Shown: positions 50,520 to 60,001, counted from the stretch's first letter. The stretch: 64,000 bases of DNA from Aphanothece hegewaldii CCALA 016 (GCF_003007785.1 NZ_PXOH01000017.1:1-64000); one strand, 5' to 3'. Translations and numbers: made by a program. Notes: generated from the sequence alone by a model not told the origin.

Positions 50520-50599
50520 ACTTTCTATGGACAGTCTTCTAAAACATCGCTTATTTATGATACACATGAACTAACTAATCAAGACTGTCCATATTTGTC
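50520..50599. repeat. 80-bp palindromic element, copy 4 (between virB2-like and virB3-like)
   Basis: AAGACTGTCCATATTTGTC (50581-50599) is a perfect right arm. ACTTTCTATGGACAGTCTT (50520-50538) is the left arm with 5 substitutions. Length is exactly 80 bp, followed by the tail CAGTTTTTTTCCAAGGA. It is intergenic and ends 40 bp before the virB3-like start. Confidence 0.85.
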
Positions 50600-50639
50600 C
50601 AGTTTTTTTCCAAGGATTCATAAAATCGATTAACAAGCA

Positions 50640-51002
50640 ATGTCTAATGAAAAGAATCCTCGATTAGTTAACCGCGCTGTCGGGATGCAATTAAAGATCG
50701 GGATGCTCCCACTGAGTCAATTAGCATTAATCGGCATGGTTGGGTTCATCCTACTTTATTTAACACTTTTGCTTAAATGGCCTTTTTATGTTGGACTACT
50801 TCTGTTCGCTATTATCTCTGGAACATTAATCGCATTACTAGGAGATAAACCTTGGTTATTCCTGCATAAATTTGCTTTCCCTCCACAAATCGTTCGTGGA
50901 GGCTCTTGGTATCATCCTCTACTTCCTTCAAAAAATCTCGATAAATCTAATTATTATGGCTGTCATCGGTACGAAAGAAAAGTTAAAAACCATTACCTAT
51001 AA
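50640..51002 (+). CDS. virB3-like: VirB3-like membrane protein
   Basis: The 120-residue protein has two transmembrane helices (LSQLALIGMVGFILLYLTLL and FYVGLLLFAIISGTLIALLG) and a soluble tail, the VirB3/TrbD layout. It is between the pilin-like gene and virB4. The virB4 start lies within its 3' end (47-bp overlap), as is common for virB3-virB4. Confidence 0.65.
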   Translation: MSNEKNPRLVNRAVGMQLKIGMLPLSQLALIGMVGFILLYLTLLLKWPFYVGLLLFAIISGTLIALLGDKPWLFLHKFAFPPQIVRGGSWYHPLLPSKNLDKSNYYGCHRYERKVKNHYL

Positions 51003-53814
51003 AATGGAGGCGTTTGAGAATAGTGTCCACTACCAAACAATGGTTTCCTACCGAATGCAAGGACTTAACGTTGGAGCTTACCTGTTAAAGCGTTCCCCTA
51101 AAACACCTTATTCCTTAACTTTCGGTTTCGAGTGTCAAGGAATCCATAGTTTTTTATCAGACGAGCAGTTTGAACGAGCGTTCAATGCTTTAGAAAGTGG
51201 ATTAAATGCTTTGCCTAATGGCGAAACATTAACCATACATTTAGGAGCCTATAAAAGCGATCGCTCTCGTCAAAAAACCTTAGATGAGTTAATTGCTCAT
51301 ACAAATTATCCAGAACTAGAATTCCTTTTACACGGGGAAAAAGCACGAGTAGCTGAACTGACTAAAAGTGGACTTAGAGAACCGAAAACCTTACACATTT
51401 TTGCCACCCATCGTTTAAGTCAAACCAATCAAGAGAAGCACTGGACAGATAAAATCAGCAGTAGCTATCAAAAAATCTGGTCGGAATTTACGGGGGACAG
51501 TCAATCATTTAATTCGACTGAGCAATTCTTACGAGGAGCATGGGGTAAAGGTTTTTTGCACTGGAAAAATATTTTAGAACAACAGTTAGAATTGAAGCTG
51601 CAACCCATGACTGACCAGCAGATGTGGGATTATCAACATTATCGACTCAATTCACGTGATATCCCTTCGCTCCCTGTACCACAAACAATTGTTGTTCAAC
51701 AAGATCAGCCTCTTCAAGAAATCATCCGTTCCAGGCGACATGGAACAACTTTACTCTTACAGACTGAACCTGAATACACAAAAGAATATGTCAAGCTTGG
51801 TGATGATTATCTAGGAGTTTTAACCTTTTGGGATAAACCTGGAGCATGGTCAGATAAACGCCATCAACTTCCTTATCTATGTAACTTAGTTGCTCATGAT
51901 ATCGTTACAGATACGGAAATTATTGTACAACTTCAGCCAGGAGACGATAAAAAGCTTAACTGGAAGCTATCGCGTTTAACCAAACAGGGACTTGCTAAAT
52001 CTAACTACCGTCAGAGCAAAAATGATGTCGATGTCGCTTCCAAATTAAAAGCGCAATTAGGGGAAGAAGCGCAATTACGAATCTTAATGGGTGAAGTTCC
52101 AATTTACGTTTCTGTTGTTTTTCTCGTCAGGCGAAAATCGTTGAATGAATTAGAAGATGCCTGTCGATTTATTCAAAACTCTTTCAAACGTCCCGCGTGG
52201 GTGGTTCGAGAACGTCAAATCACGTGGGATGTTTGGCGGCAGACATTACCTATTGTTGATGAGCCTTTACTGGTCTCAATGGCTTCGGGTTTTAAAACTG
52301 ACCGGCGGATGCAATATCTCAAACAAGAAACGATGGGATTTCTTCCTCTAGTTAAAACCTATAGCAGAGATAACAAAGGCTTGGAACTGATTGCAGAAGA
52401 TGGCGGAACTCCTATTCATCTCGACTTGTTCAGTCCTGGAAATGATAAACATCGCCATGTTCTAGTCCTCGGAACAACTCGTTCGGGAAAATCTGTATTA
52501 GTGGGCGGATTAATTACTCAAGCATTAAGTCATAATGTTCCCATCGTGGCACTTGATTATCCCAAGGAAACAGGAGAATCGACTTATAGTGCTTATACCC
52601 GTTTTATGGAGGGGTTTGGTGCTTATTTTAACGTTGCTCAAGAATCGATCAACCTGTTTGAGATCCCTAACCTTTATCGTTTTTCACCAGAGATCCAGAA
52701 AATTCGCCTTACAGCTTTTAAAGATTTTCTTGTTACCTGTTTACAGGCAATGGTTGTTTTAGATTCCCCCGATATCCTTCTCAATCAAACAATCCGGACT
52801 TGCTTGTATGATGCGATTAATAATTTCTTTGAAAATCGAGCAATTCAAAAAAATTACCGAAAAGCTTTAACGGCATCTTTTGGCTCAAAGGATAAACAGA
52901 AAATCCCAACCTTAAAAATCTTCCTCCTTTATTTAATGAATTTAATCAATAAAGGATTCTTTAAAGTTTCTAACCGAGAGCATCAATTAGCTGAAACGTT
53001 AACTCAAAAAGCTCTAGACCAAATTTTGTTGCGGCTTAAATACTGGACAAATAGTATGGTTGGCAAAGCGATTTCCCAACCTTCTTCAGTCCGAACTAAC
53101 GCTTTGTTAACGGTGTTAGCTCTGACCAACGTTTCTGATAACGAAGACGCGGCGATCCTTTCTTTAGTTGCCTATGCCTTTTCTCTCAAACGAGCAATGG
53201 AATTCCCATTATCGATCTTTTTTATTGATGAAAGTCCCATTTTGTTTAAATTTAATTCAGTTCGTCAGATTGTTGAATCAATAATTGCTAATGGTGCTAA
53301 ATCAGGGATTCGCTGCATCATTTCAGCCCAAAGCCCTGATAAAATTGCCACTTCTAAAGAAGGAATGCAAATTCTCTCTAATATCAATACAAAGTTGATT
53401 GGCAAAGTCGTCAATTCGGCTGTTGATAATATTTGTTCGATTCTTAAATATCCTCGTGAGATGGTTTTAGCTTGTGCTGAGAAATTTAAGATGAACCCCT
53501 ATTACCTTTATTCCCAGTGGCTTCTTGAAGACGATGGCAAGATGAGCTTTTGTCGTTATTACGTTCCCTATGTTCATTTAGGGTTAGTAGCGAATAACCA
53601 AGATGAGCAGTCGATTCGGGAGGAATTTGAAAAAGCTTATACCGATAAATATGAAGCGATGTCTTATTTTTCAAGAGCTTTGGTTAAAAGTATCCAGTCG
53701 GGACAACCGCTTGGCTTAGTGGCTAAAGATTTTCTTCCATTGCCACAACAAAATATTCATGAAACCGATAAAAAAAGTCAAGATTTTAGCAATATATTAA
53801 TAAAAGCAGCATAA
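50956..53814 (+). CDS. virB4: VirB4-family secretion ATPase
   Basis: The 952-residue protein has a VirB4 N-terminal domain. The Walker A motif is at residues 506-514 (GTTRSGKSV) and Walker B is in SIFFIDESP near 757. The C-terminal RecA-like lobe contains IRCIISAQSPDKI, typical of VirB4/TraC. It powers substrate transport and pilus assembly in the conjugative type IV secretion system. The start ATG at 50956 is chosen because the longer frame lies inside the VirB3-like gene. Its stop overlaps the start of the next gene by one base. Confidence 0.9.
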   Translation: MAVIGTKEKLKTITYKMEAFENSVHYQTMVSYRMQGLNVGAYLLKRSPKTPYSLTFGFECQGIHSFLSDEQFERAFNALESGLNALPNGETLTIHLGAYKSDRSRQKTLDELIAHTNYPELEFLLHGEKARVAELTKSGLREPKTLHIFATHRLSQTNQEKHWTDKISSSYQKIWSEFTGDSQSFNSTEQFLRGAWGKGFLHWKNILEQQLELKLQPMTDQQMWDYQHYRLNSRDIPSLPVPQTIVVQQDQPLQEIIRSRRHGTTLLLQTEPEYTKEYVKLGDDYLGVLTFWDKPGAWSDKRHQLPYLCNLVAHDIVTDTEIIVQLQPGDDKKLNWKLSRLTKQGLAKSNYRQSKNDVDVASKLKAQLGEEAQLRILMGEVPIYVSVVFLVRRKSLNELEDACRFIQNSFKRPAWVVRERQITWDVWRQTLPIVDEPLLVSMASGFKTDRRMQYLKQETMGFLPLVKTYSRDNKGLELIAEDGGTPIHLDLFSPGNDKHRHVLVLGTTRSGKSVLVGGLITQALSHNVPIVALDYPKETGESTYSAYTRFMEGFGAYFNVAQESINLFEIPNLYRFSPEIQKIRLTAFKDFLVTCLQAMVVLDSPDILLNQTIRTCLYDAINNFFENRAIQKNYRKALTASFGSKDKQKIPTLKIFLLYLMNLINKGFFKVSNREHQLAETLTQKALDQILLRLKYWTNSMVGKAISQPSSVRTNALLTVLALTNVSDNEDAAILSLVAYAFSLKRAMEFPLSIFFIDESPILFKFNSVRQIVESIIANGAKSGIRCIISAQSPDKIATSKEGMQILSNINTKLIGKVVNSAVDNICSILKYPREMVLACAEKFKMNPYYLYSQWLLEDDGKMSFCRYYVPYVHLGLVANNQDEQSIREEFEKAYTDKYEAMSYFSRALVKSIQSGQPLGLVAKDFLPLPQQNIHETDKKSQDFSNILIKAA

Positions 53815-55031
53815 TGAAAAAATTAGCACTCGTCATTATTTTAAGTTCGCAATTAGCAGTAGCGGTAAATCTTCCAGCTATTGCAGATGATACTACTACA
53901 CCTGTCATTCCAACCAATACTGAAAACACATCAACAACTGAAAACGATGAGGGATTGACCTTTGACGGAATATTAGGAACAATCAACGATTCATTAGATA
54001 CTGTTGATGAATTCCTAGAAGGGGGAAGTGATTCAATCTCTGGTTATTTAGGAGAGGTTGCTGATTTAGTTGGCGATCTTTTTGGTGATACTGGCGGTCA
54101 AATTGCTGGCTTTTTTCAAGATGTGGCAAAAGTCATTAACTTGGTTAACCGTGTTGCTAATGGTGTTGGCAAAATTGGCAGTTTTTGGCAGGATTTTTAC
54201 TCCTCTGCTTTAGGGGCTTTTGGTGAAGCTAAAAGCTGCATTTCTTCCCCCATTACTATCAATGGTTCGAGTCAATTGATTGATTATGATCCTTCAACAT
54301 GGTGTTTTGGACTGTTGGCTGGTGGTGATGGTGACGGCGATGGTGACGATGGTGGTGATGGTGACGATGGAGGAATCATCGATGAAGAGGAAGTATTTAT
54401 TGACGCTCCCAGTTATCCATCTGGAATATTTATCCCTGACGACAGTAGCGAAGAAGAAGATGGTGGTGATGGTGACTCTTCTTCTGATCCAACAAAACCC
54501 AAAAGCATTCCTGAAGTTATGGCTTTGGCTGCTCAGGGAACAGTTACAGGTATCCCAGATCTTGATGAACTTCGCCAAATTGCTAATGAAGTCAATCTCA
54601 AAAATACGGATGCTTTCGAGACGATCAAGCCTGTTCGTAATTATCACACATTAGACATGATTGAAAATGGAATTATAAGGAAAATAGGCGCACAACCTTT
54701 ATCTAAAGCAGGACAACAGCAGGTTGCAGACACGGTTCGAGCAACACAACAGATGATTGTTCAATCTTCGCAAATAGCCGCTTCGGCTCAAGGCAAAAAA
54801 ATTACTCAAGATGTGATGAAGGACATGACAAGCATTCAAGCCACTCAATCAGGGATCTTAGGCGCGATCGCATCTGATACCGCCACTAATCGATTTCAAT
54901 CAGCAGCGACCAATGTGACACTGAGTAATATTTCCCGCCAATTAGCCGAACAGCAGAAGTATCAACGCTCCCAGAAAGGAGTTCTCGCTCAACAGCTACT
55001 TTTTAAAGGTTTTTCTTCTGATTTGAGGTAA
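53814..55031 (+). CDS. virB5-like: exported VirB5/TrbJ-like protein
   Basis: The signal peptide (LALVIILSSQLAVAV, cleaved after AIADD or close to it) is followed by an acidic helical stretch. A Gly/Asp-rich repeat sits near 168-185 and again around 205 (DGGDGDS). The C-terminal half is helical (QQVADTVRATQQMIVQSSQI, then IQATQSGILGAIASDTATNR). The C-terminal coiled coil with Q-rich heptads matches the TrbJ/VirB5 layout. It follows VirB4 directly, which is the expected position. The Gly/Asp-rich insert is unusual and could bind calcium. Confidence 0.6.
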   Translation: MKKLALVIILSSQLAVAVNLPAIADDTTTPVIPTNTENTSTTENDEGLTFDGILGTINDSLDTVDEFLEGGSDSISGYLGEVADLVGDLFGDTGGQIAGFFQDVAKVINLVNRVANGVGKIGSFWQDFYSSALGAFGEAKSCISSPITINGSSQLIDYDPSTWCFGLLAGGDGDGDGDDGGDGDDGGIIDEEEVFIDAPSYPSGIFIPDDSSEEEDGGDGDSSSDPTKPKSIPEVMALAAQGTVTGIPDLDELRQIANEVNLKNTDAFETIKPVRNYHTLDMIENGIIRKIGAQPLSKAGQQQVADTVRATQQMIVQSSQIAASAQGKKITQDVMKDMTSIQATQSGILGAIASDTATNRFQSAATNVTLSNISRQLAEQQKYQRSQKGVLAQQLLFKGFSSDLR

Positions 55032-55038
55032 TAATTTT

Positions 55039-56196
55039 ATGTATTTTTTTACAGCAGAGCTTTCCGAAAATCCATTTCTTGAGAACTATAATGAGCAACA
55101 AAATGAAGTATTAATCAAACAGCTTGAAGCAGCAGTTAATAAAAGCCAAGAAATTGCTGATTCTTGGGATGAAATTTGGCAACGTTCATTTCATCTCGTT
55201 TTACCTTCTGGTGATGGAGATGTTGCCATTGCTGGTAACTGGTTGTTTGGTAAACTTTGTACTTTGGGTTTTTGGATTGCCTTATCCTGTGTCATATTTT
55301 ATGGATTTAGCCAATATAAATATTGGCTTGAAGGAAATTATCTACAATATATTCTGTCAATTTTTAATCCTTTGATTGTCGTCATCTTTCTTTCAAATAA
55401 TGGTGCTTTAATGGTTGGAGGGTTTGAATTGTTAAGAAATGTTGGAAATTATGCTAATGAGCAGATTCTAACTGGTTCTTTGCAGGGGATGAATTTGCAA
55501 AATGCTTTTCGCCTGGCTAATGCTAGTTTTGGTTTTAAGTATGCCTTCAATACTCAACTAGAGCAGTGTATGTCTTATAGTGGCGATATCCAAACTGCCT
55601 GTATTAACAATCTTGTTGGCCAAGCTGAAGCGATGAAAGACTTTCTCCTTAAAGAGTCTATTGTTTCAAGATACGAGGGTTCGTTTTTCGACAAAATTTT
55701 ACCTGGAGCAAGTCAATTATTAGATCCAGAGTTTTGGGAATCAATTGGAAAACAAATTTCTCCTTTCAATGTCTTAGGGAATGATTTAGAAGCCTTCCTT
55801 TTTTCAGTTTTAAAATCTCTTCTTGAAGCCTATCAACACCTGATGGAAGTGGCATTAATTCTTATGGGATATATGCTGCCGCTAACTATGGGATGTTTGC
55901 TGTTACCTTTTGGAGCCAACGTCATTTTAAGCTGGATATCTGGCTATATTGCCATCATTATTGCTAATCTCAGTTACAACGGAGTTACTGGATTAATGGC
56001 TACCTCCGCAGTTTTCTCAACTCCTGACGATCCTCTTCCTTTCGCAACTGTTTTGGGACTTTATGCGCCAGTTTTAGCTAGTGCGATCGCAGCAGGTGGT
56101 GGTGCAGCAATTTGGTCTGGTATTAGTAGTGCTACAAGTGGAGCTATTAGTGCAGGTTTTGATGTAGCAAGTACCGCTTTAAAATTAGTCAAATAA
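55039..56196 (+). CDS. virB6-like: VirB6/TrbL-like polytopic membrane protein
   Basis: At least five hydrophobic segments are visible (LGFWIALSCVIFYGFSQYKY, YILSIFNPLIVVIFLS, LMEVALILMGYMLPLTMGCL, VILSWISGYIAIIIANL, FATVLGLYAPVLASAIAAGG). The N-terminal part is periplasmic or cytoplasmic and acidic. The C-terminal Gly/Ser/Ala stretch is typical of VirB6/TrbL. It would form the inner-membrane channel of the secretion system. It lies between VirB5-like and VirB8-like genes, as in standard operons. Confidence 0.75.
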   Translation: MYFFTAELSENPFLENYNEQQNEVLIKQLEAAVNKSQEIADSWDEIWQRSFHLVLPSGDGDVAIAGNWLFGKLCTLGFWIALSCVIFYGFSQYKYWLEGNYLQYILSIFNPLIVVIFLSNNGALMVGGFELLRNVGNYANEQILTGSLQGMNLQNAFRLANASFGFKYAFNTQLEQCMSYSGDIQTACINNLVGQAEAMKDFLLKESIVSRYEGSFFDKILPGASQLLDPEFWESIGKQISPFNVLGNDLEAFLFSVLKSLLEAYQHLMEVALILMGYMLPLTMGCLLLPFGANVILSWISGYIAIIIANLSYNGVTGLMATSAVFSTPDDPLPFATVLGLYAPVLASAIAAGGGAAIWSGISSATSGAISAGFDVASTALKLVK

Positions 56197-56205
56197 GTTA
56201 TTACT

Positions 56206-56955
56206 ATGCAACTTCTTCATAAATCTCATCAAACGGTAGTTGGGAAAAAAGACCCTGATCGTCTGTTCAGGATAACGGTTCTATTTCTTACAGGTTTAAG
56301 TTTCATTAACTTTCTTCTTCTTATTGTTTTAGCATCTGGATTACGAATGGTGGCGACACGTCCTCTACCTAACTTCGTACAACTGACAGATGGAAAGACG
56401 ATCGATGTCCGCCCTGTCGATCCGCTTTATCGAGATCCCGAAACCATCAAAGATTTTGTAAGCCAAACCAGTTACCTCTTATTTAGCTGGTCAAATCGGA
56501 TTGCGGTTGATGAAAATGGCTCCAAAACCATAAAAACCGATGAAGGGGTTTCAGTGGATGAAAATCAACGAGTCACGACTTCAACTTGGGAGGCAAGTTT
56601 TGCTCTTTCTGAAGATTTTAGATTGGAATTCCTTAAAGGGCTGGCTGATTTAATGCCTCCTGAAATTTGGCGAGGTAAAACTTATGTCTCCGTAAAATTT
56701 ATCGATATTTCTGAACCTGTTCTCATTTCACCTGGACGTTGGGAAATTAATCTTGTTGCTAATTTAATCGTGCAAGATGGCTTAACTCCCGCAGGTCGAG
56801 CAATTCCTTTTAACAAGACAATTTTAGTCAGAGCGATCGCTAATCCTCCTTTACCGCTTCTTGAACAAGCAACTTATTTACAAAAAACCATTTATAAAAT
56901 TCGCTCATCTCGAATGGAAATTTATGAGATCCGAGATCTCGAAAATGAAAACTAA
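56206..56955 (+). CDS. virB8-like: VirB8-like membrane protein
   Basis: One transmembrane helix (residues 25-45: FLTGLSFINFLLLIVLASGL) follows a short basic cytoplasmic N-terminus. The periplasmic domain is about 200 residues with the NTF2-like alternation of strands and helices seen in VirB8/TraE (SWSNRIAVDENGSKTIKT, VLISPGRWEINLVANLI). It would nucleate assembly of the periplasmic part of the secretion machine. Its position immediately before VirB10 supports this. Confidence 0.7.
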   Translation: MQLLHKSHQTVVGKKDPDRLFRITVLFLTGLSFINFLLLIVLASGLRMVATRPLPNFVQLTDGKTIDVRPVDPLYRDPETIKDFVSQTSYLLFSWSNRIAVDENGSKTIKTDEGVSVDENQRVTTSTWEASFALSEDFRLEFLKGLADLMPPEIWRGKTYVSVKFIDISEPVLISPGRWEINLVANLIVQDGLTPAGRAIPFNKTILVRAIANPPLPLLEQATYLQKTIYKIRSSRMEIYEIRDLENEN

Positions 56956-56978
56956 CAACTTTTTAAGGATTAATCAGC

Positions 56979-58490
56979 ATGACTACAGCTAACCGTTTAG
57001 CTCAATTAGCGGGTTTAGAAGACCCAACCCCTGAGCGTTTGGAGATTAACATTCAAACGGAGCCATCCAACTCTACTACAGAAACTTCAGAGAGTTTATT
57101 TTCAAGCGATGAGATTGAATCGGGTGAAGAGGTCAATCGTTGGTCATTCGGGGATAAAAAACGATTACCCAAAATGCTGTTGATTGCGATCGCTACCTCT
57201 GTAGTAGGAAGTGGTGGTTTATTTCTGTGGTCACTTAGTCAATCCCCAACGGCTCAACCTATCCCTGAAACGAAAAAACCAGAGGCAACAACAACACCTC
57301 TAACTGATGAAAACGATCCAGAGTTAGGCCAGACAAAAACAAAATTAGGTTTGCAAACTCAGCAACAACTGCTTGAACAACCTGTCGAACCATCACCTCA
57401 ATTAGTTCCTGTAAGACAAAGAACAGCAGCCCCATCCACAAGAGTGGCTCCTTCAACTCGTCAGCAAACAGTCGCGGAGGCTAGACCGATTTCTTCGCCT
57501 CCAGTCCCTCGTCCTCCAATTTCTCGTGTTGAAAGACCAGCATTTGTTAATGTTAGCCGTCCAATTTTACCTAAAACGTATCCCAGTCCTGTTGTTAGGC
57601 CACAAGTAAGGTCAACAGTACCGACTTTTACTCCCCTCCCTAAAGTTGAGCCACAGCAAGCATGGCTCGAAGCTTCTCGCTTAGGCAGTTTTGGGGAAAA
57701 TGCTTCTTCCTCTACGGAAAAAAGAAACCGTTCTCAATCTGTTATTCAGTCCTATGAAGAACAAGAACCGACTCAAGAAACTCAAGAAGTAGTGACCGAA
57801 AGTAAGGAAGTTTTTTACTCTGAAGAAGCGGCTGTTTTAGATGAACGAACGTTTGAACGCGTCGCTGTTTCTGCTGGTGTTAAAGGACGTGGTGTTTTAG
57901 AGACAGCGATCGCTTGGTCTGGACAAACCGTACCAGAGGATGTGTATTTAATTCGCTTAACCGAGGCAATGGTCAATCGTAAAGGAGAAATAATTTTCCC
58001 AGAAAATACAGTTATTTTTGTTTCGCTCAAAGATGCTCGTTCAGGGTTGGTTCAATTGAAGACTGATTCGGTACTTTTGCCAGACTCGACAGATGAGCCA
58101 ATTACTTTACCGTCATCGGCTTTCTCAATTCGCCGTAGTAATGGTAGTCCACTCATTGCCAAACAGCACAATTATTCAAATCAGGAAAAAAGAGGAATTA
58201 ATGTTCCAGGTTTAATGTTTGATGTACTATCAAGCGCGGCTCAAATGACGATGGGAGGGAATTCTGATAATCCTTACCAAAGTTATTACCAGATGGATCG
58301 CTTTAAAGATATCTACGATCGTAATTTTGCTCAACAAGAATCTAGACCTAATAGTTATTATCAGCAGCCATCTATCAGCAGTTGGGAGCTAGAAGCAGGG
58401 GTTGAAGTAACTTTGTATGTCACTAAAGGTTTTTCATTTTCTGTACCTATTCAAGAAAATATTCAAGAGGAACAAAACAATGATTGGTAA
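56979..58490 (+). CDS. virB10-like: VirB10/TrbI-like protein
   Basis: A short cytoplasmic N-terminus is followed by one transmembrane helix (PKMLLIAIATSVVGSGGLFL). A long proline-rich periplasmic spacer (about 90-230) precedes the C-terminal TrbI domain (from about 300: GVLETAIAWSGQTVPEDVYL, IIFPENTVIFVSLKD), ending in a beta-rich region. VirB10 links the inner and outer membranes and transmits energy from the ATPases. The gene end overlaps the next small gene by 11 bp. Confidence 0.85.
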   Translation: MTTANRLAQLAGLEDPTPERLEINIQTEPSNSTTETSESLFSSDEIESGEEVNRWSFGDKKRLPKMLLIAIATSVVGSGGLFLWSLSQSPTAQPIPETKKPEATTTPLTDENDPELGQTKTKLGLQTQQQLLEQPVEPSPQLVPVRQRTAAPSTRVAPSTRQQTVAEARPISSPPVPRPPISRVERPAFVNVSRPILPKTYPSPVVRPQVRSTVPTFTPLPKVEPQQAWLEASRLGSFGENASSSTEKRNRSQSVIQSYEEQEPTQETQEVVTESKEVFYSEEAAVLDERTFERVAVSAGVKGRGVLETAIAWSGQTVPEDVYLIRLTEAMVNRKGEIIFPENTVIFVSLKDARSGLVQLKTDSVLLPDSTDEPITLPSSAFSIRRSNGSPLIAKQHNYSNQEKRGINVPGLMFDVLSSAAQMTMGGNSDNPYQSYYQMDRFKDIYDRNFAQQESRPNSYYQQPSISSWELEAGVEVTLYVTKGFSFSVPIQENIQEEQNNDW

Positions 58491-58719
58491 CTTTTTTTCA
58501 AGAGATAAGCAACAGTCAATTCATGAGCAGAATATTAATTTATCTACTGATCAAGGAGATTTTATTGCTTTCATCTTTATTTTTCTCATGTTAGCTTGTA
58601 GCCTAACTTTTTCACGCTGGCTTAATTTTAAAAGTTTTCAAGATAACTTTTTTAAACAACACACCCTAAAAAAGGACATAGACAAGTATGGACAGCCTTC
58701 AACACCTAAGACTTTATAA
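58480..58719 (+). CDS. small single-span membrane protein ending in a palindromic element
   Basis: ATG at 58480 with AGAGGA upstream, overlapping virB10. The 79-residue product has one membrane helix (FIAFIFIFLMLACSLTFSRW). Its last residues (IDKYGQPSTPKTL) are encoded by the start of the palindromic element at 58681, so the original C-terminus was probably replaced. It may fill the position of a small VirB7-like or TrbK-like gene, although it has no lipobox. Confidence 0.5.
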   Translation: MIGNFFSRDKQQSIHEQNINLSTDQGDFIAFIFIFLMLACSLTFSRWLNFKSFQDNFFKQHTLKKDIDKYGQPSTPKTL

Positions 58720-58784
58720 CTTAGCTGAGAGATCTAATAAAAAGGGGTCACGCTCGCTTGCCGAAGTGCTGTCCATCGAAAGTC
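58681..58784. repeat. palindromic element copy 5, enlarged to 104 bp
   Basis: GACAAGTATGGACAGCCTT (58681-58699) is the left arm. The right arm ends GCTGTCCATCGAAAGTC at 58784, a variant shared (in complement) with the left arm of copy 4. The element is 24 bp longer than the other copies because of a GC-richer insert near GGGGTCACGCTCGCTTGCCG. Confidence 0.7.
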
Positions 58785-58815
58785 AAGACTTTATGTAACT
58801 CTTGGAAAGAAACTG

Positions 58816-58895
58816 GTGGAGGGGGGACAATCTTATTATTTAAATCCTAAATTAGAACCAAAAAACTCTTGTTCCGAAGACTGTCCCCTTTTCAC
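58816..58895. repeat. diverged 80-bp palindromic element, copy 6
   Basis: GTGGAGGGGGGACAATCTT (58816-58834) pairs with AAGACTGTCCCCTTTTCAC (58877-58895): 15 Watson-Crick pairs, 3 G-U pairs and 1 mismatch. Only about 11 of 19 bases match the standard left arm, but the pairing and the 80-bp length are kept. The upstream CTTGGAAAGAAACT matches the complement of the tail in other copies. Together with copy 5 it fills the 244-bp gap before the VirB9-like gene. Confidence 0.7.
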
Positions 58896-58963
58896 AGGGT
58901 TTAATGAATCCCTATGTGTAACTAATAGATTTACATATGTGTGTCTATTTAATGGAGCTAATT

Positions 58964-59761
58964 ATGCTATCTAATTCGACTTTTGATTTAAAATATCTTT
59001 TGCCTTGGCTAGTTTTACTATCACTTGCCTTTATGGTTAAAGAGCCTGAACAAGTTGTGGCTAATGAGGCTAGTTGTGCTATTAAGTCGTTTAAGGCTAA
59101 AGGAGAAGCAGGAAATCTACCCATTTTAACCATTTACAAAGGTTCTGGACTTAATATTTCCTTTATTCCTGTCTCTCAAAAACTTAAAAAAGTGTGGCTC
59201 GACGATCCCTCCCAAGTAACAGTCGATTTTGATGCTCCTCTAGAAAAAGGAGCGTCCGTTATTCACCTAAAGCGAATTAATCCACTTAACTTTTCACAAC
59301 TTCCTAAAAGCGATCGCACTTTGTTAACCGTAATCACCACTAGCCCACAAGGACAGCAATCTCGTTATCAGTTTCGGCTAACTTATGGCAACGCCGGAAA
59401 GCCTTCTTGCTATGGCATTAGTGTTGTACCTGATCCTGTCGCTTCCGTAGCTTCAGTTTCTTATTTACCCGTTGAACTTGAATCTAATTTAATGAGTGGT
59501 TTAGCGATCGCTAAAAGTCGAGGACTAATTTCTTCATTACAAGGAAATTTGGTTTTAGAAAGACGGGTCAAGCAGTATATCAGTTTACGCAAGCAGGGGA
59601 TGGATGAAGAACTTGCTCAGACTAGAGCCAAGATTTCTCAAGGCTTTCTCGATCGCTTGCAAGAATTAGCTGATAGTGCAGTTCAAGAGCCACCCGATGA
59701 ACAAGAGATTGTTTGCGATCAAGATGCGTTCAAGTTATTGGAATGTTTATTAATTGATTAA
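58964..59761 (+). CDS. virB9-like: VirB9/TrbG-like exported protein
   Basis: A signal peptide-like segment (LLPWLVLLSLAFMV, near 10-28) is followed by an N-terminal beta domain (ISFIPVSQKLKKVWLDDPSQ, RTLLTVITTSPQGQQSRYQF) like that of VirB9/TrbG. The C-terminal half is helical and acidic. ATG at 58964 has GGAG six bases upstream. In typical operons VirB9 precedes VirB10; here it follows, separated by two palindromic elements, so the order has been rearranged or another protein fills the role. Confidence 0.55.
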   Translation: MLSNSTFDLKYLLPWLVLLSLAFMVKEPEQVVANEASCAIKSFKAKGEAGNLPILTIYKGSGLNISFIPVSQKLKKVWLDDPSQVTVDFDAPLEKGASVIHLKRINPLNFSQLPKSDRTLLTVITTSPQGQQSRYQFRLTYGNAGKPSCYGISVVPDPVASVASVSYLPVELESNLMSGLAIAKSRGLISSLQGNLVLERRVKQYISLRKQGMDEELAQTRAKISQGFLDRLQELADSAVQEPPDEQEIVCDQDAFKLLECLLID

Positions 59762-59775
59762 TTTTTTTCAAACTT

Positions 59776-59967
59776 ATGATCATTACCAAAAAGTATCGTT
59801 TTCATTTATTAATGTACGGTTCTTTAGCTTTAAGTTTTCTAGTTCTTTATCTTGTTCTATCTAGAACAATCGATTTAAATTTAGTTTCTTCGAGTTTAGA
59901 ACAATTAAGTTTCCATTCATCAGGTACTTGTCAATGTCCTCTGTGTCAAGTGATTACCATTAGTTAA
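59776..59967 (+). CDS. small membrane protein with a cysteine cluster, 63 aa
   Basis: One hydrophobic helix (YGSLALSFLVLYLVLSRTID) is followed by a short tail ending with CQCPLCQVITIS. The C-x-C-x-x-C cluster could bind a metal or form disulfides outside the membrane. It lies between the VirB9-like gene and gene 60002 in the secretion operon; the ribosome binding site is weak. Confidence 0.5.
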   Translation: MIITKKYRFHLLMYGSLALSFLVLYLVLSRTIDLNLVSSSLEQLSFHSSGTCQCPLCQVITIS

Positions 59968-60001
59968 TACAAACCGAGATATTATTTTTGGTCAAAAAAA
60001 T

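Noticed and set aside
54294..54654. Open frames of 117-124 codons on both strands inside the VirB5-like gene
   Set aside because: They result from the low-complexity GGTGATGGTGAC repeats encoding Gly/Asp; the main frame has signal peptide and context support.
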